Assembly (NCBI RefSeq): GCF_000375545.1
Contig: NZ_AQXF01000007.1
Coordinates: 103,530 to 167,529 of the forward strand
Direction: 5' to 3'
DNA: 64,000 bases
From: Kordiimonas gwangyangensis DSM 19435 = JCM 12864
GTDB taxonomy: Bacteria; Pseudomonadota; Alphaproteobacteria; Sphingomonadales; Kordiimonadaceae
Shown: piece by piece, positions 1 through 9,322 of the stretch
Position numbering within the stretch: the stretch's first letter is position 1
Layout: every line of letters starts with the position of its first letter
Notes under the pieces: model-generated
What the model saw: only the letters and a program-made list of their open reading frames with translations
What the model was told of the DNA's origin: nothing
The model's database searches: none
Position numbers and translations under genes: made by a program

Positions 1-498
1 GTTCACATAGTCGAAGAAAGCGCCATTGACGCGGATGTCATAGCTGGTCATCACACCGCCCACATCCAGCAGTTCAAAGCCGTCCCCGGCTTCCTCCTGG
101 TTGTCCGACTTGTTGAGCTGGGTGCCGTTCAAGCTATTGTAGCCTGTCGCCTGCACCGGCGAACCGGTGGCGGGGAACAGGTCATACCATGCGGTATAGC
201 CCATGAAGCGCGGGTGACCGCTGCCATCGTCGCCCACCAGATACATGAAGTTGTTCATCGCATACTGGTTCAGCATGCAGTTGCTGTCGAGCGCGTCACC
301 CGTCACCCCCTGGTTTGCCGCCACCCACATGCTGCTGCCATCCGCTGTGCGGCCATAAACATCTGCTGTGCATTCGCTCGGCCCCGATGCCTCAACGCTG
401 CCGTTCTCTGCACCCATACCGCAAGCCGCGACAAGCAACACAATTCCAACCCCTGCAACGTCGGTACGTACTCTACGCCATGATAAATTCTTGCTCAT
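1..498 (-). CDS. Putative lipoprotein, 3' end beyond the window
   Basis: An open frame of 166 codons runs from an ATG at 498 to the left edge without a stop, so the C-terminus is missing. The protein starts MSKNLSWRRVRTDV and has a hydrophobic stretch ending in a lipobox LVAAC (Cys26), so it is probably exported and lipid-anchored. An AGGA ribosome binding site lies about 8 bases upstream. The visible mature part is acidic and rich in Gly, Asn, Tyr and Asp, with several Cys and Met residues and the segment FMGYTAWYDLFP. I do not recognise the family and give no function. It is divergent from rimO. Confidence 0.75.
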   Translation of the reverse strand, partial: MSKNLSWRRVRTDVAGVGIVLLVAACGMGAENGSVEASGPSECTADVYGRTADGSSMWVAANQGVTGDALDSNCMLNQYAMNNFMYLVGDDGSGHPRFMGYTAWYDLFPATGSPVQATGYNSLNGTQLNKSDNQEEAGDGFELLDVGGVMTSYDIRVNGAFFDYVN

Positions 499-743
499 TT
501 CCGTATCCTTTCCCCTGATGCCGCCCTCGGCATTGAAGCCTTGCGCTTCGCATCACAAGCACACAGTATAAGGAGAATAAATACAATCATTAATATAATA
601 ATGTTTACCTATAATGGTTTTGACATAAAACTCGCACCTGTGCTCATGCCGGTGTGGACGTCCTTCTATTCAGAGACATGGGCAGACTCGGCATAGCGTT
701 TCTCGCTGGATTTTTGCCCATTCCGGCTGTATAAGCCGCGCCC

Positions 744-2102
744 ATGAGCACACACGCGAACCATACATCCAAAGTCGGTTTTGTCTCCCTCGGTTGCCCC
801 AAGGCGCTGGTGGATAGCGAACGCATTCTCACCAAGCTTCGGTCGGAAGGTTATGAAATCTCTGCCGAATATGAGGGCGCGGATGTTGTGGTGGTGAACA
901 CCTGTGGCTTTATCGATAGCGCGAAAGAAGAAAGCTTCAGCGCGATCAAAGAAGCCATGAACGAAAATGGCCGTGTGATCGTGACCGGCTGCCTTGGTGT
1001 GGACGAAGGTGCTGTACGCGAAGTTGTGCCGGGTGTACTGGCTGTCACCGGCCCGCACCAGTATGAGCAGGTGGTGAGCGAGGTGCACAAGGCCGCACCC
1101 CAGCCGCATGACCCCTATGTGCACCTGGTGCCCGAGGCTGGCTTGCGCCTCACCCCGCGGCACTATAGCTACCTCAAGATTTCAGAGGGCTGCAACCACC
1201 GCTGCAAATTCTGCATTATCCCGAGCTTGCGTGGCGACCTTGTCTCCCGCCCCATTCGCGCCGTGCTGCGCGAGGCGGAGAAGCTTGTTGAGGCAGGCAC
1301 GCAGGAACTGCTGGTCATCAGTCAGGACACATCGGCCTACGGCCTGGACCTGCGCTACCAAACGGAAAAGTGGAAAGACCGCGACGTGCGTGCGCACATG
1401 ACCGACCTCGCCCGCGAACTGGGTGAGCTCGATGTCTGGGTACGCATGCATTATGTCTACCCCTATCCGCATGTTGACGATGTGATGCCGCTTATGGCGG
1501 AAGGTAAAATCCTGCCGTACCTCGATATCCCGTTCCAGCATGCGAGCCCGAGCGTACTGCGAGCCATGCGCCGCCCAGCGAATGAGGCCAAGGTGCTGGA
1601 GCGTATCGAGAACTGGCGCAAGATTGTGCCGGAAATCGTACTTCGCTCCACCTTCATCGTTGGTTTCCCCGGTGAGACAGAAGCGGACTTCGATTACCTG
1701 CTCGACTGGATGCGCGAAGCGAAGCTCGACCGTGTTGGCTGTTTCAAATATGAGCCCGTTGACGGCGCTGCTGCAAATGCGTTGCCAAACCCGGTACCAG
1801 AGGAACTGAAACAGGAACGCTGGGAACGCTTCATGGCTGTGCAGCAAGAGATTTCCGCTGCAAAACTGCAGGAGCGGGTCGGCCTTGAGATGGCTGTCCT
1901 GATTGACGAGGTCACCGAGGAAGGTGCCATCGGCCGCACATACGCGGACGCACCAGAGATTGACGGTCAAGTCCACCTTGAGGGCGCGACGGACCTGAAC
2001 CCCGGTGACATGGTCATGGCACTGATCACCGAAAGTGATGACTATGACCTGCATGGGCATGTGATCGCCGGCGAAGAAGCCGACGACGACTGGGACTGGT
2101 AA
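744..2102 (+). CDS. rimO: Ribosomal protein uS12 methylthiotransferase RimO
   Basis: Radical SAM enzyme that adds a methylthio group to the conserved aspartate of ribosomal protein S12. The 452 residues show the expected order: an N-terminal MTTase domain with Cys18 (SLGC), Cys54 (VNTC) and Cys83 (TGC) for one Fe-S cluster; a radical SAM domain with CxxxCxxC at Cys150, Cys154 and Cys157 for the second cluster; and a C-terminal TRAM domain from about residue 375. The length is normal for the family. No clear Shine-Dalgarno precedes the ATG, but [20 protein letters not shown] aligns with the usual N-terminus. RimO is preferred over MiaB because of the [12 protein letters not shown] motif. It ends three bases before the convergent membrane-protein gene. 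Confidence 0.96.
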   Translation: MSTHANHTSKVGFVSLGCPKALVDSERILTKLRSEGYEISAEYEGADVVVVNTCGFIDSAKEESFSAIKEAMNENGRVIVTGCLGVDEGAVREVVPGVLAVTGPHQYEQVVSEVHKAAPQPHDPYVHLVPEAGLRLTPRHYSYLKISEGCNHRCKFCIIPSLRGDLVSRPIRAVLREAEKLVEAGTQELLVISQDTSAYGLDLRYQTEKWKDRDVRAHMTDLARELGELDVWVRMHYVYPYPHVDDVMPLMAEGKILPYLDIPFQHASPSVLRAMRRPANEAKVLERIENWRKIVPEIVLRSTFIVGFPGETEADFDYLLDWMREAKLDRVGCFKYEPVDGAAANALPNPVPEELKQERWERFMAVQQEISAAKLQERVGLEMAVLIDEVTEEGAIGRTYADAPEIDGQVHLEGATDLNPGDMVMALITESDDYDLHGHVIAGEEADDDWDW

Positions 2103-2105
2103 GCC

Positions 2106-2480
2106 TTAAGCTGCCGCTGTGCCAACGGCGCCCAATACCGCCATCAACCAGAACAAGCTCCAGGGCCAGAAATCCATCGGGCGCTGTTTGTGACGCACAA
2201 CCATATAGGCTGTGCACATGCCCATCCCCGCGCCAACCACCGTAGCCGCCATTCCGAGCAGCAGGACATTCTGGTCAAACGCTGCCCACAGAAACCCCGC
2301 ACCAATCATGGCGAGCAATATACTGACGGCATGCCAGCACGCATGCAGGATGGTTTTGACGCGTGCATTCAGTCCGGGTGCGTCCAGAATGATTGCCTCA
2401 AATTTCATGCGGCCCGCCACGACATGGATGGCTGTCCCCGCTGCCGCAAGCAACGCCGCCCCAAAGAAATAAACGTTCAT
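2106..2480 (-). CDS. Small four-helix membrane protein (paralogue of the 4391-4762 gene)
   Basis: 124 residues with about four predicted membrane helices. The ATG at 2480 is chosen because it follows a strong GGAGGA site and starts MNVYFFGAALL; the same frame is open further upstream but lacks a start with a binding site. Residues around CWHAVSILLAMIGAGFLWAAF match CWHMVSIMLAVMSGAYLWAGL in the gene at 4391-4762, and both begin MN-YF and have a central IH, so they are paralogues. The function is unknown. It is divergent from the MarR-GNAT gene, and an inverted repeat lies between them, so regulation by that protein is plausible. Confidence 0.85.
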   Translation of the reverse strand: MNVYFFGAALLAAAGTAIHVVAGRMKFEAIILDAPGLNARVKTILHACWHAVSILLAMIGAGFLWAAFDQNVLLLGMAATVVGAGMGMCTAYMVVRHKQRPMDFWPWSLFWLMAVLGAVGTAAA

Positions 2481-2551
2481 TCTGGTTCCTCCTTCCTCCA
2501 CCGTACAGCGAAAGCCGTAGGGCCGTGAGAGGGAGAAGTGTCGCACATATT

Positions 2552-2570
2552 TATTTGACAAAAGCAAATA
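2552..2570. promoter_or_regulatory. Probable MarR-type operator
   Basis: Perfect 6-bp arms TATTTG and CAAATA separated by 7 bases, in the AT-rich gap between the divergent membrane-protein and MarR-GNAT genes. A -35-like TTGACA (2555-2560) lies inside the repeat, with a weak GTTAAT 17 bases further on. Position and symmetry suggest autoregulation; binding is inferred. Confidence 0.45.
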
Positions 2571-2602
2571 TTTAATTGTTAATGTCAAAAAAAGGATACC
2601 CT

Positions 2603-3538
2603 ATGCACGATATCGCGCCTAGCAACACTGTTCTCTCTGTTCGCAAGTTCAACCGCTTCTATACGCGGGAATTTGGTTTCCTGCGCCGCCATATGCTGCG
2701 GAGCGATTATTCCCTCGTGGAATGCCGCATTATCTATGAGCTCGCGCAAACGTCTGGCCTTGCGGCGAAAGACCTTACCACCAGTCTCTCCTTGGACCCT
2801 GGCTACCTGAGCCGTACCTTGAAGAAACTCGAGGATGCAGGGCTGGTCACGCGGGAACGCAGCCCACATGACGGCCGGAGCATGATCCTCACCCTCACCG
2901 ACGCTGGGCGCGCAGAGGCAAAATCACTGGCCGATATGGCAAACGAGGATGTTGCAGCGCGCCTTGAAGATGTAGACGAGGACACGCAGCGTTCGCTCAT
3001 TGCCTCCATGAAGCATATTGAAGCGGTTCTTGGGGAAGGCACTTCGCCGCTCAAGACCGCTGTCATCCGCACCCACCGCCCTGGCGACCTTGGCTGGGTT
3101 GTGCAGGCCCACGGCGAGATTTACTCGACGGAATACGCATTCAACGCTCAGTTCGAAGCGCTCGTTGCCCGGATCGTGACCGATTTTCTGGAGTGTTACG
3201 ACGCATCTTGCGAACGCTGCTGGATTGCGGAGATTGATGGTGAGCGTGTGGGCAGCATTGTGCTTGTTCGCGAGGCCGACGGTGTGGCGCGTTTGCGGCT
3301 GTTCCTTCTGACCAAAGCCGCACGAGGGCTTGGTCTAGGCCAGCGCATGATTGGCGAGTGCCTCGCGTTCGCGCAGAGCGTTGGGTACAAAAAAGTAGTG
3401 CTGTCTACTAACTCGGTACTGCACACTGCGCGGCGTATTTATGAGAAGGCAGGCTTCACCCTCGTTGGTGAGGAAGCCACGAACCAATACGGCGAAGGTC
3501 ATATATTGCAGGACTGGGAATTAACCCTCAGGGATTAG
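2603..3538 (+). CDS. MarR-family regulator fused to a GNAT acetyltransferase
   Basis: A 311-residue two-domain protein. Residues about 30-125 form a winged-helix MarR domain (the segment with LSLDPGYLSRTLKKLEDAG is the recognition helix, and the wing is RSPHDGRSMILTLTDAG). Residues about 155-311 form a GNAT fold with an acetyl-CoA loop around RGLGLGQRMIGECL and the typical C-terminal ARRIYEKAGFTLVGEE. Such fusions are known, but their acetyl acceptor is usually unknown. The start at 2603 is chosen because AGGA lies about 7 bases upstream; an in-frame ATG at 2576 has no such site. Its last 11 bases overlap the convergent gene at 3528. Confidence 0.9.
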   Translation: MHDIAPSNTVLSVRKFNRFYTREFGFLRRHMLRSDYSLVECRIIYELAQTSGLAAKDLTTSLSLDPGYLSRTLKKLEDAGLVTRERSPHDGRSMILTLTDAGRAEAKSLADMANEDVAARLEDVDEDTQRSLIASMKHIEAVLGEGTSPLKTAVIRTHRPGDLGWVVQAHGEIYSTEYAFNAQFEALVARIVTDFLECYDASCERCWIAEIDGERVGSIVLVREADGVARLRLFLLTKAARGLGLGQRMIGECLAFAQSVGYKKVVLSTNSVLHTARRIYEKAGFTLVGEEATNQYGEGHILQDWELTLRD

Positions 3539-4298
3539 ACGGGTCAGAGACCTCTTCGGCGCTGATCTCATTATATTCGCCCGCCTCAAGCAGTCGCTCA
3601 TAACTCTCCCGAATTGCCTTGCGCACTTCGGGAGATACCTGCCGCCCCGCCGCTAGATAGAATCCAACCGTGCCGCCAACCGCCCGCACAGGCTTGGTGA
3701 CATCAGGCCTGAAACCTTCGGATTGTCGCAATCGTACATTGGCAGCCGCCGAACTCACATAGAGGTCAGCCCGGCCTGCCAGAACCAGTCGGAAATCCCC
3801 CGTACCACTATCGGTGATCGTGGTTACATTCTGCGGCGGGACACCTGCCCAGCCAAGAATATCACAGCTCAGGTCGCCACTGACACAAGCTGCGGTATAT
3901 TTCCCGGCCCTGAGATCACTGTCCGTAATGTCACGGTAGTCATCTGCGCGGGCATATAAATAGAAATGTGGCTGCGCCAAGGGTACCAGCCAGTCATAGC
4001 TGACTTCGCGCTCCGGCGTGCGGGTGATGGTATAGATCAGCGTATTGTCACGGCTTGTGGCGAAAAGCACAGCCCGGCTCCAGGGTAGGAGCACAATTTC
4101 ATAATCGAGGCCCGCTGCATCCAGTACCTTGCGCACACGCGCTGTTGAGACACCTTCGACCGTGCCGTCCTTCCCAATGAAATTGTATGGGGGGTAGTGT
4201 TCCGTATAAACGGTCAACTCCGCTGAATGGGCAGTGGAGCATGACGCGCCAAGCCATAAGGCCGCCAATACTGCCGCTGTCGTCCACATTCGCGCCAT
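3528..4298 (-). CDS. Periplasmic solute-binding protein, SBP family 3
   Basis: 256 residues with a cleavable N-terminal signal (MARMWTTAAVLAALWLGASC..., likely cut after AHSA). The mature start ELTVYTEHYPPYNFIGKDGTVEGVS is the classic opening of amino-acid-type family 3 binding proteins, and two alpha/beta lobes follow. No permease or ATPase gene is adjacent, so it is either an orphan ABC binding protein or a stand-alone periplasmic sensor-like protein of the kind common in marine proteobacteria. The start at 4298 is preferred over the longer frame (to 4367) because of the signal peptide and an AAAGGTG site just upstream. It is convergent with the MarR-GNAT gene, with an 11-base overlap. Confidence 0.85.
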   Translation of the reverse strand: MARMWTTAAVLAALWLGASCSTAHSAELTVYTEHYPPYNFIGKDGTVEGVSTARVRKVLDAAGLDYEIVLLPWSRAVLFATSRDNTLIYTITRTPEREVSYDWLVPLAQPHFYLYARADDYRDITDSDLRAGKYTAACVSGDLSCDILGWAGVPPQNVTTITDSGTGDFRLVLAGRADLYVSSAAANVRLRQSEGFRPDVTKPVRAVGGTVGFYLAAGRQVSPEVRKAIRESYERLLEAGEYNEISAEEVSDPSNP

Positions 4299-4390
4299 AC
4301 AACACCTTTGTCCATCATCTGCAACACTATTGATAGTAAAGGAGGATTGCGAACGAAGTATTAACAAATTGGCTAGTTTTCAAGGAGATA

Positions 4391-4762
4391 TCAAAGCGCC
4401 AGCCCAAGCCCCCCGAGGGCCGCAGCGACCGCAAACAAAGACCACTGTGGCAGCTCTCGGAAGCTTTGTTTCTTCCAAGTCACCAGCACCAGGCTCCATA
4501 CACAGAAGGCGACCGACAAGGCAAACGCCAGAACGCCAAGTTCCATGGCGTCCGCACGCAGGCCCGCCCAAAGGTAGGCGCCACTCATCACCGCGAGCAT
4601 GATGGACACCATATGCCAGCAATAATAGTTGGTATATTTGGGCACTTCGTGCAGGTCGCGCGCTTTCAAGAGCGGCTCGGCGACAAACTTGCCACCGAAC
4701 CAGCAGTGAATAAAACAAATGACCGCCGTCACAGCGGAACCTGAAAGAAAGTATGTATTCAT
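4391..4762 (-). CDS. Small four-helix membrane protein (paralogue of the 2106-2480 gene)
   Basis: 123 residues starting MNTYFLSGSAVTAVICFIHCWFGG, with about four hydrophobic helices. It shares the CWHxVSIxLAxxxxAxLWA core, the early IH motif and a WSLF motif near the C-terminus with the 2106-2480 product, at almost identical length. His and Cys residues inside membrane segments could bind metal or haem, but this is speculation. It lies between the binding-protein gene and the glutathione transferase, all on the minus strand, with gaps that do not prove an operon. Confidence 0.85.
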   Translation of the reverse strand: MNTYFLSGSAVTAVICFIHCWFGGKFVAEPLLKARDLHEVPKYTNYYCWHMVSIMLAVMSGAYLWAGLRADAMELGVLAFALSVAFCVWSLVLVTWKKQSFRELPQWSLFAVAAALGGLGLAL

Positions 4763-4843
4763 GGGCGAGGCCTTGCATGTGTCATACGCAAAGCCTACGC
4801 CCTGATGTCCCTCAACAGAATGGGACTCGGTGCCGCAGGGGCA

Positions 4844-5470
4844 TCATGCACCCAGTTGGTAGGGGCCGCCCTTCTCAATCGCCTTTTTATAGGCGTCGCG
4901 CGCCTGCATGCGGCCGAGATAGGCTTTCAAATTGGGGAAATGCTCAAGCGCACCGCCAAGGCTCGCCGCCTCCAGAATGAAGGTGAGCATGATGTCAGCC
5001 CCCGTCAGGCTGTCGCCGACAAAAAATGCCTTATCGCCAAGCGAGGACGCCATGTAGGCGAGGTTGTTGCCAATTTCCCCGGCAATACGCGGCTGCAGTG
5101 GTGCACCTGCGTCGCCCAGCCGCCGAACATAAAGGCTCAGGATAAGCGGCAGCACGGCTGAGCCTTCAGCATAGTGGAGCCACTCGTTATAGGTCGTGTA
5201 ACCCGCTTCATCCGCTGCTGGGCCAAAGCGTCCGCCGCCGTACGTGCGCACAAGATAGTCGACGATGGCAGCAGACTCGGCAATTTTCACATCACCGTCC
5301 TCCAGCACGGGGGATTTGCCCAAGGGATGCACACCCTTCAGCTCTGGCGGCGCCAGACGTGTTTCGCTGTCACGCGTATAAAAAACGATCTCATAGTCGA
5401 GGCCAAGCTCCTCCAGAAACCAGAGAATACGCTGCGAACGGGAATGGTTCAGGTGATGAATTCTGATCAT
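4844..5470 (-). CDS. Glutathione S-transferase family protein
   Basis: 208 residues. The N-terminal thioredoxin fold (residues 1-80) begins MIRIHHLNHSRSQRILWFLEEL and carries the glutathione-binding segments GKSPVLEDGD and IAESAAIVDYL. An all-helical C-terminal domain follows, including ADIMLTFILEAA. The start at 5470 follows an AGAGGAAGG site and gives the normal family length; the frame is open further upstream without support. The soluble cytosolic enzyme probably conjugates or reduces electrophiles; the substrate is unknown. It is divergent from the ornithine decarboxylase gene across a 223-base gap. Confidence 0.92.
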   Translation of the reverse strand: MIRIHHLNHSRSQRILWFLEELGLDYEIVFYTRDSETRLAPPELKGVHPLGKSPVLEDGDVKIAESAAIVDYLVRTYGGGRFGPAADEAGYTTYNEWLHYAEGSAVLPLILSLYVRRLGDAGAPLQPRIAGEIGNNLAYMASSLGDKAFFVGDSLTGADIMLTFILEAASLGGALEHFPNLKAYLGRMQARDAYKKAIEKGGPYQLGA

Positions 5471-5693
5471 AAAATACCTTCCTCTGCTGAGGTCTGATAG
5501 CTGCGGGGCCAAGGCGTAAGCTAGCCTGCAAAACCAAAAATGCAAGGCGCCCACATATGGCCATATCTTTTCATGATATTAGCTGATATCCGAAATCCGG
5601 TTGGGGCAACTGCGGGGTTTGTGCTAGGTTGCTCCCTTGAGGGGCGACACGCCCAATACGACCGGCAAGACCGAACAAGGGGCCTAATTCACA
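5471..5693 (+). promoter_or_regulatory. Divergent gst/decarboxylase intergenic region, candidate structured leader
   Basis: A 223-base gap upstream of the ornithine decarboxylase. It contains a 12-bp perfect palindrome (5555-5566), a GATAT/ATATC inverted repeat near 5575-5590, and a G-rich segment around 5612-5640 in which GGGGCAAC can partly pair with GTTGCTCCC. A conserved RNA element, the speF motif, is known upstream of alphaproteobacterial ornithine decarboxylase genes. I cannot match it from memory, so this is only a candidate. Confidence 0.3.
5555..5566. promoter_or_regulatory. 12-bp perfect palindrome ATATGGCCATAT
   Basis: Perfect dyad in the gap between the divergent gst and ornithine decarboxylase genes, 85 bases from the gst start. 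It may be an operator; no regulator is encoded next to it. Confidence 0.3.
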
Positions 5694-6857
5694 ATGACTA
5701 TTGCAATTGAGGATTACTATCCGCAAGAAACTTTTGACCGCATCAAAGCCGTCGCGGACCAGCACGAAACGCCGTTCCTCGTCGTCGATACGAAGGTAAT
5801 CGACAAAGCCTATGATGAACTGGTCAATGCCTTCCCGATTGCCAAGGTATACTACGCTGTAAAAGCAAACCCGGCACCGGAAGTGATTTCGCTTCTTCGG
5901 GACAAGGGTGCCAATTTCGATATCGCCTCTGTTTATGAACTGGACCGCGTGCTCGGCCTTGGCGTCAGCCCTGACCGCATCAGCTATGGCAACACCATCA
6001 AGAAATCGCGCGACATCCGCTATTTCTACGAGAAGGGTGTACGCCTTTTCGCAACAGACTCGGAAGCCGACCTTCGCAACATCGCCAAAGCGGCACCGGG
6101 CTCCAAGATTTACGCTCGCGTGCTGACCGAAGGCACGCACACAGCCGACTGGCCGCTCAGCCGCAAGTTCGGCTGCCAGAACGACATGGCGATGGACCTG
6201 ATGGTCATGGCGCGCGACCTCGGTCTTGAGCCTTACGGCATTTCCTTCCACGTCGGCTCGCAACAGCGCGACATCGGTGCCTGGGATGCAGCTATTGCCA
6301 AAGTGACCAACATCTTCGAACGCCTGCGTGACGAAGACGGCATCAAGCTCAAGATGGTCAATATGGGCGGCGGTTTCCCCGGCAACTATGTGACACGCGC
6401 GCATGACCTGCAAACCTATGCAGACGAAATCACACGCTTCCTCAAGGAAGATTTTGGCGACGACATGCCGGAGATCATTCTGGAGCCCGGCCGTTCGCTC
6501 GTCGCCAACGCCGGTATCCTTGTCAGTGAAGTGGTGCTGATCTCGCGCAAGGCACGCATATCGCTGCACCGCTGGCTCTTTACCGACGTAGGCAAATTCT
6601 CCGGCTTGATCGAAACCATGGACGAAGCCATCAAATATCCTATCTACACGGAAAAGCACGGCGAGATGGAAGACACCATCATTGCGGGCCCAACCTGTGA
6701 CAGCGCGGATATCATGTATGAAGACACCAAGGTGCCGCTTCCGCTTAATCTCGCGATTGGCGACCGTCTCTACTGGTTCTCGACCGGTGCCTATACAACA
6801 AGTTATAGCGCCATCGAATTCAACGGTTTTCCGCCACTTAAGGCCTATTATATCTAA
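5694..6857 (+). CDS. Type III PLP-dependent ornithine (or lysine/ornithine) decarboxylase
   Basis: 387 residues, alanine-racemase-like fold type III. Lys57 in VYYAVKANP forms the PLP Schiff base, and HVGSQ and the MGGGFPG loop bind the cofactor phosphate. EPGRSLVA and GPTCDSADIMYED (Cys335) are the conserved decarboxylase active-site segments. It makes putrescine from ornithine, feeding polyamine synthesis. Eukaryotic-like ODCs of this size are typical of alphaproteobacteria; lysine decarboxylation to cadaverine cannot be excluded from motifs. AAGGGG precedes the ATG at a long spacing. The 223-base leader may be regulatory. Confidence 0.93.
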   Translation: MTIAIEDYYPQETFDRIKAVADQHETPFLVVDTKVIDKAYDELVNAFPIAKVYYAVKANPAPEVISLLRDKGANFDIASVYELDRVLGLGVSPDRISYGNTIKKSRDIRYFYEKGVRLFATDSEADLRNIAKAAPGSKIYARVLTEGTHTADWPLSRKFGCQNDMAMDLMVMARDLGLEPYGISFHVGSQQRDIGAWDAAIAKVTNIFERLRDEDGIKLKMVNMGGGFPGNYVTRAHDLQTYADEITRFLKEDFGDDMPEIILEPGRSLVANAGILVSEVVLISRKARISLHRWLFTDVGKFSGLIETMDEAIKYPIYTEKHGEMEDTIIAGPTCDSADIMYEDTKVPLPLNLAIGDRLYWFSTGAYTTSYSAIEFNGFPPLKAYYI

Positions 6858-6948
6858 TCAAAGCGTAACTCTTACAATACTCACGCTTGCCCTCAGCGAA
6901 ATCTGCGTCATAGTGAGGCTGGATTGAAGTCGGAATACTTGGGGCGAG

Positions 6949-9318
6949 ATGGGGTACGCAGCGGATACGAACGCTAGAATTTCACCGGCATGGCTGTTTG
7001 TCATGCCGGTTTTCCTCGCTTTTGCGGTCTTTCTGATCGCGGTTCCCTACCCCATTATCAAGCCACCGGTAAACCTTCTGGGCGAAGCCTGCTATTTTTA
7101 TTCAGAAACTCAGGATGAGTATCCGAATCTGCAGCAGATGGCCGAAGCGCAGAAATGTGATGGCATGCCCGCGCCTTCCCATGAAACTGTATGGCTATCC
7201 ATCGACACTGCAGAACTTAGCCCGGAGATCGGCACCGAGTATAAACTCGTGCTATTCCGCCACTGGGTTGAAGGCGCAACCGTACGCTTCCAGTATTCTG
7301 ATGGCACAGCGGTCGGCTATGATCTCGGGCCCTATGATTTCGACAAACACTGGTCAGTCGGAAACTTCGTGACCTTTGATGCGCCCGCGCGGGAGAGCGC
7401 TGTTGAACATATCTACCTCGGTCTCGACAACCCCTCCTCCATCAAGCTGTTCCGGCAGCTAAATTTTGTCAAAGCGACCGACTGGCAGCAGCGCGAAGTT
7501 ACCGGGCACCTGATCATCAGCCTGATCATCGGCGGGCTTTTCGCCATGCTGCTCTATAACATCTCGCTCGCCACTACGCTCCGCTTCGGGTTTCACCTGC
7601 AGTATTGCCTGTTTGTATTTTCCATTTTTGTCTACACGGTGATGGCCTACGGCGTGTTTGCCTATTTCATGCCCGGTGTGCTTACGGTCGGGCAGCAGAT
7701 GAATATCACTATTCTGGCACTTGGTTTGAACGGTATAAGCGGACTACTGTTCCTCAGCGCTTTCATCGAGAAGGGCATATTCCCGAACTGGTGGAACCGT
7801 TTCATCGTATGGGCCGGCGTGCCGTTTGTGCTCTGCTCGATCCTTTATGTGACCGCACGCGGTTGGCATGCCGACACTATTGACCTCGCCTTCAACCTGC
7901 TGGCGCTGGGCGGCATTCTCGTCATCCTCATTTCGCTTATCATTGCCATCCCGCGCGGAAGTCGGTCAGCAGTGTTTTATGCAGCCGGTTGGCTATTGCC
8001 GGTTTTTGGCGTGACCATCCGCATCCTGCGCGGGCTTGATGTCATCCCACACAGTGCCCTTACTGAATTTGCCATGCCCATTGGAATGGCGCTTGAGACC
8101 GTCATCCTGTCCCTTGGTATCGCTGACCGTATTTCGCAAATCCGGCGTGAGCGGGACGCCGCGCAAATCGCCACGCAGGAAGCAAAAGCCGCAAACGAGG
8201 CAAAGTCCAATTTCCTCGCCCGCATGAGCCACGAAATCCGCACACCGCTCAACGCCATCATCGGCCTCAGTGAACTGACTGCCACGACAGACCTGAATGA
8301 CAAGCAGCGCAGCTATGTGGGGAACATCAAGGCATCGGGCGATATCCTGCTCGCACTCATCAACGATATCCTCGACTTCTCGAAAATCGAAGCCGGCAAG
8401 CTGGACCTTGAGCGCACCGCTTTCAACCCAGCCGCTGTTTTTGAAGTAGCCCGCACCATCGTCGAACCACGCATGCTGGAAAAAGGCCTCGCCCTCGATA
8501 TTCGCGGGCTGGACGCATTGCCGCGCAAACTATACGGCGATCCAACCCGCCTGAGCCAGATCATCATCAATCTCGCCAACAACGCGGTGAAATTTACTGA
8601 GCGTGGGTCGGTTACCATCACGGTCTCATGCACCGACCGCACCGATGGAAAGGCCTTCCTTAACTGCGCCGTGACGGACACCGGCATCGGCATGACCGAG
8701 GAGGAGAAAGGCCGCCTGTTCCAATCCTTCTCGCAAGCGGATGAGACAATAGCGCGCCGCTATGGTGGCACAGGCCTTGGCCTCGCCATCTGCAAACAAC
8801 TTGTTGAAATGATGGATGGCCACATCAGCGTTGAAAGCACGCCGGGCGTTGGCAGTACGTTCAAGTTCAACCTGCTGCTCGACCTCCCTGAGGCAAACGC
8901 GCCTCAGCAGGCCCAGACTAATGGCGAGCCTGCAGGCGCAAGCGTTTCGCTTAAAGGCGCGCACATCCTTCTGGCAGAGGATAACCCGGTCAACCGCATG
9001 ATCGCGCTCAAGCTTCTTGATGCGGCAGGTATCAAAACAGATGTCGCGGAAGATGGCCTTGAGGCCGTGTCACGCGCGTCAGCAACCCGCTACGATGCCA
9101 TCCTGATGGACCTGCAAATGCCAGGCCTTGATGGCACCGCAGCGGCAGCCAAGCTGCGTGAGACCGACATCAGCAAACAGGTCCCGATCATTGCGATGAC
9201 CGCCAATGTTTCAGAAAAAGACCGCGAGCTGTGCATGAAGGCCGGCATGAACGACCATATCCCCAAGCCGTTCAAGCCGGATGAGCTTTATGCCACCTTG
9301 GCAAAGTGGCTGAACTGA
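6949..9318 (+). CDS. Hybrid sensor histidine kinase with 7TM input and C-terminal receiver
   Basis: 789 residues. A membrane helix lies at about 16-36, then a periplasmic 7TMR-DISM-type beta domain (about 60-170), seven membrane helices (about 183-395), and a short coiled linker. The HisKA box follows with phosphoacceptor His428 ([16 protein letters not shown]). The HATPase domain has its N box near Asn544-Asn545, DTGIGM at 577 and GGTGLGLAI at 606, and a receiver domain has Asp721 (LMDLQMPG) and a C-terminal PKPF lysine. All catalytic residues are present. No HPt protein or response regulator is adjacent, so it is an orphan of a multi-step phosphorelay. A GGGGCGAG site precedes the ATG. It converges on glgB with only four bases between them. 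Confidence 0.94.
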   Translation: MGYAADTNARISPAWLFVMPVFLAFAVFLIAVPYPIIKPPVNLLGEACYFYSETQDEYPNLQQMAEAQKCDGMPAPSHETVWLSIDTAELSPEIGTEYKLVLFRHWVEGATVRFQYSDGTAVGYDLGPYDFDKHWSVGNFVTFDAPARESAVEHIYLGLDNPSSIKLFRQLNFVKATDWQQREVTGHLIISLIIGGLFAMLLYNISLATTLRFGFHLQYCLFVFSIFVYTVMAYGVFAYFMPGVLTVGQQMNITILALGLNGISGLLFLSAFIEKGIFPNWWNRFIVWAGVPFVLCSILYVTARGWHADTIDLAFNLLALGGILVILISLIIAIPRGSRSAVFYAAGWLLPVFGVTIRILRGLDVIPHSALTEFAMPIGMALETVILSLGIADRISQIRRERDAAQIATQEAKAANEAKSNFLARMSHEIRTPLNAIIGLSELTATTDLNDKQRSYVGNIKASGDILLALINDILDFSKIEAGKLDLERTAFNPAAVFEVARTIVEPRMLEKGLALDIRGLDALPRKLYGDPTRLSQIIINLANNAVKFTERGSVTITVSCTDRTDGKAFLNCAVTDTGIGMTEEEKGRLFQSFSQADETIARRYGGTGLGLAICKQLVEMMDGHISVESTPGVGSTFKFNLLLDLPEANAPQQAQTNGEPAGASVSLKGAHILLAEDNPVNRMIALKLLDAAGIKTDVAEDGLEAVSRASATRYDAILMDLQMPGLDGTAAAAKLRETDISKQVPIIAMTANVSEKDRELCMKAGMNDHIPKPFKPDELYATLAKWLN

Positions 9319-9322
9319 AATA

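Noticed and set aside
1182-2060. 292-codon minus-strand frame opposite rimO
   Set aside because: Antisense to the radical SAM and TRAM domains; no homology pattern.
4340-4371. Strong AAAGGAGG on the plus strand near 4341
   Set aside because: The only nearby plus-strand starts give a peptide of a few codons before TAA, and a longer frame reads antisense to the 4391-4762 gene. It is probably chance in the binding-protein promoter region.
5571-6659. 362-codon minus-strand frame opposite the ornithine decarboxylase
   Set aside because: Shadow of a well-conserved gene with PLP motifs on the other strand; no family resemblance.
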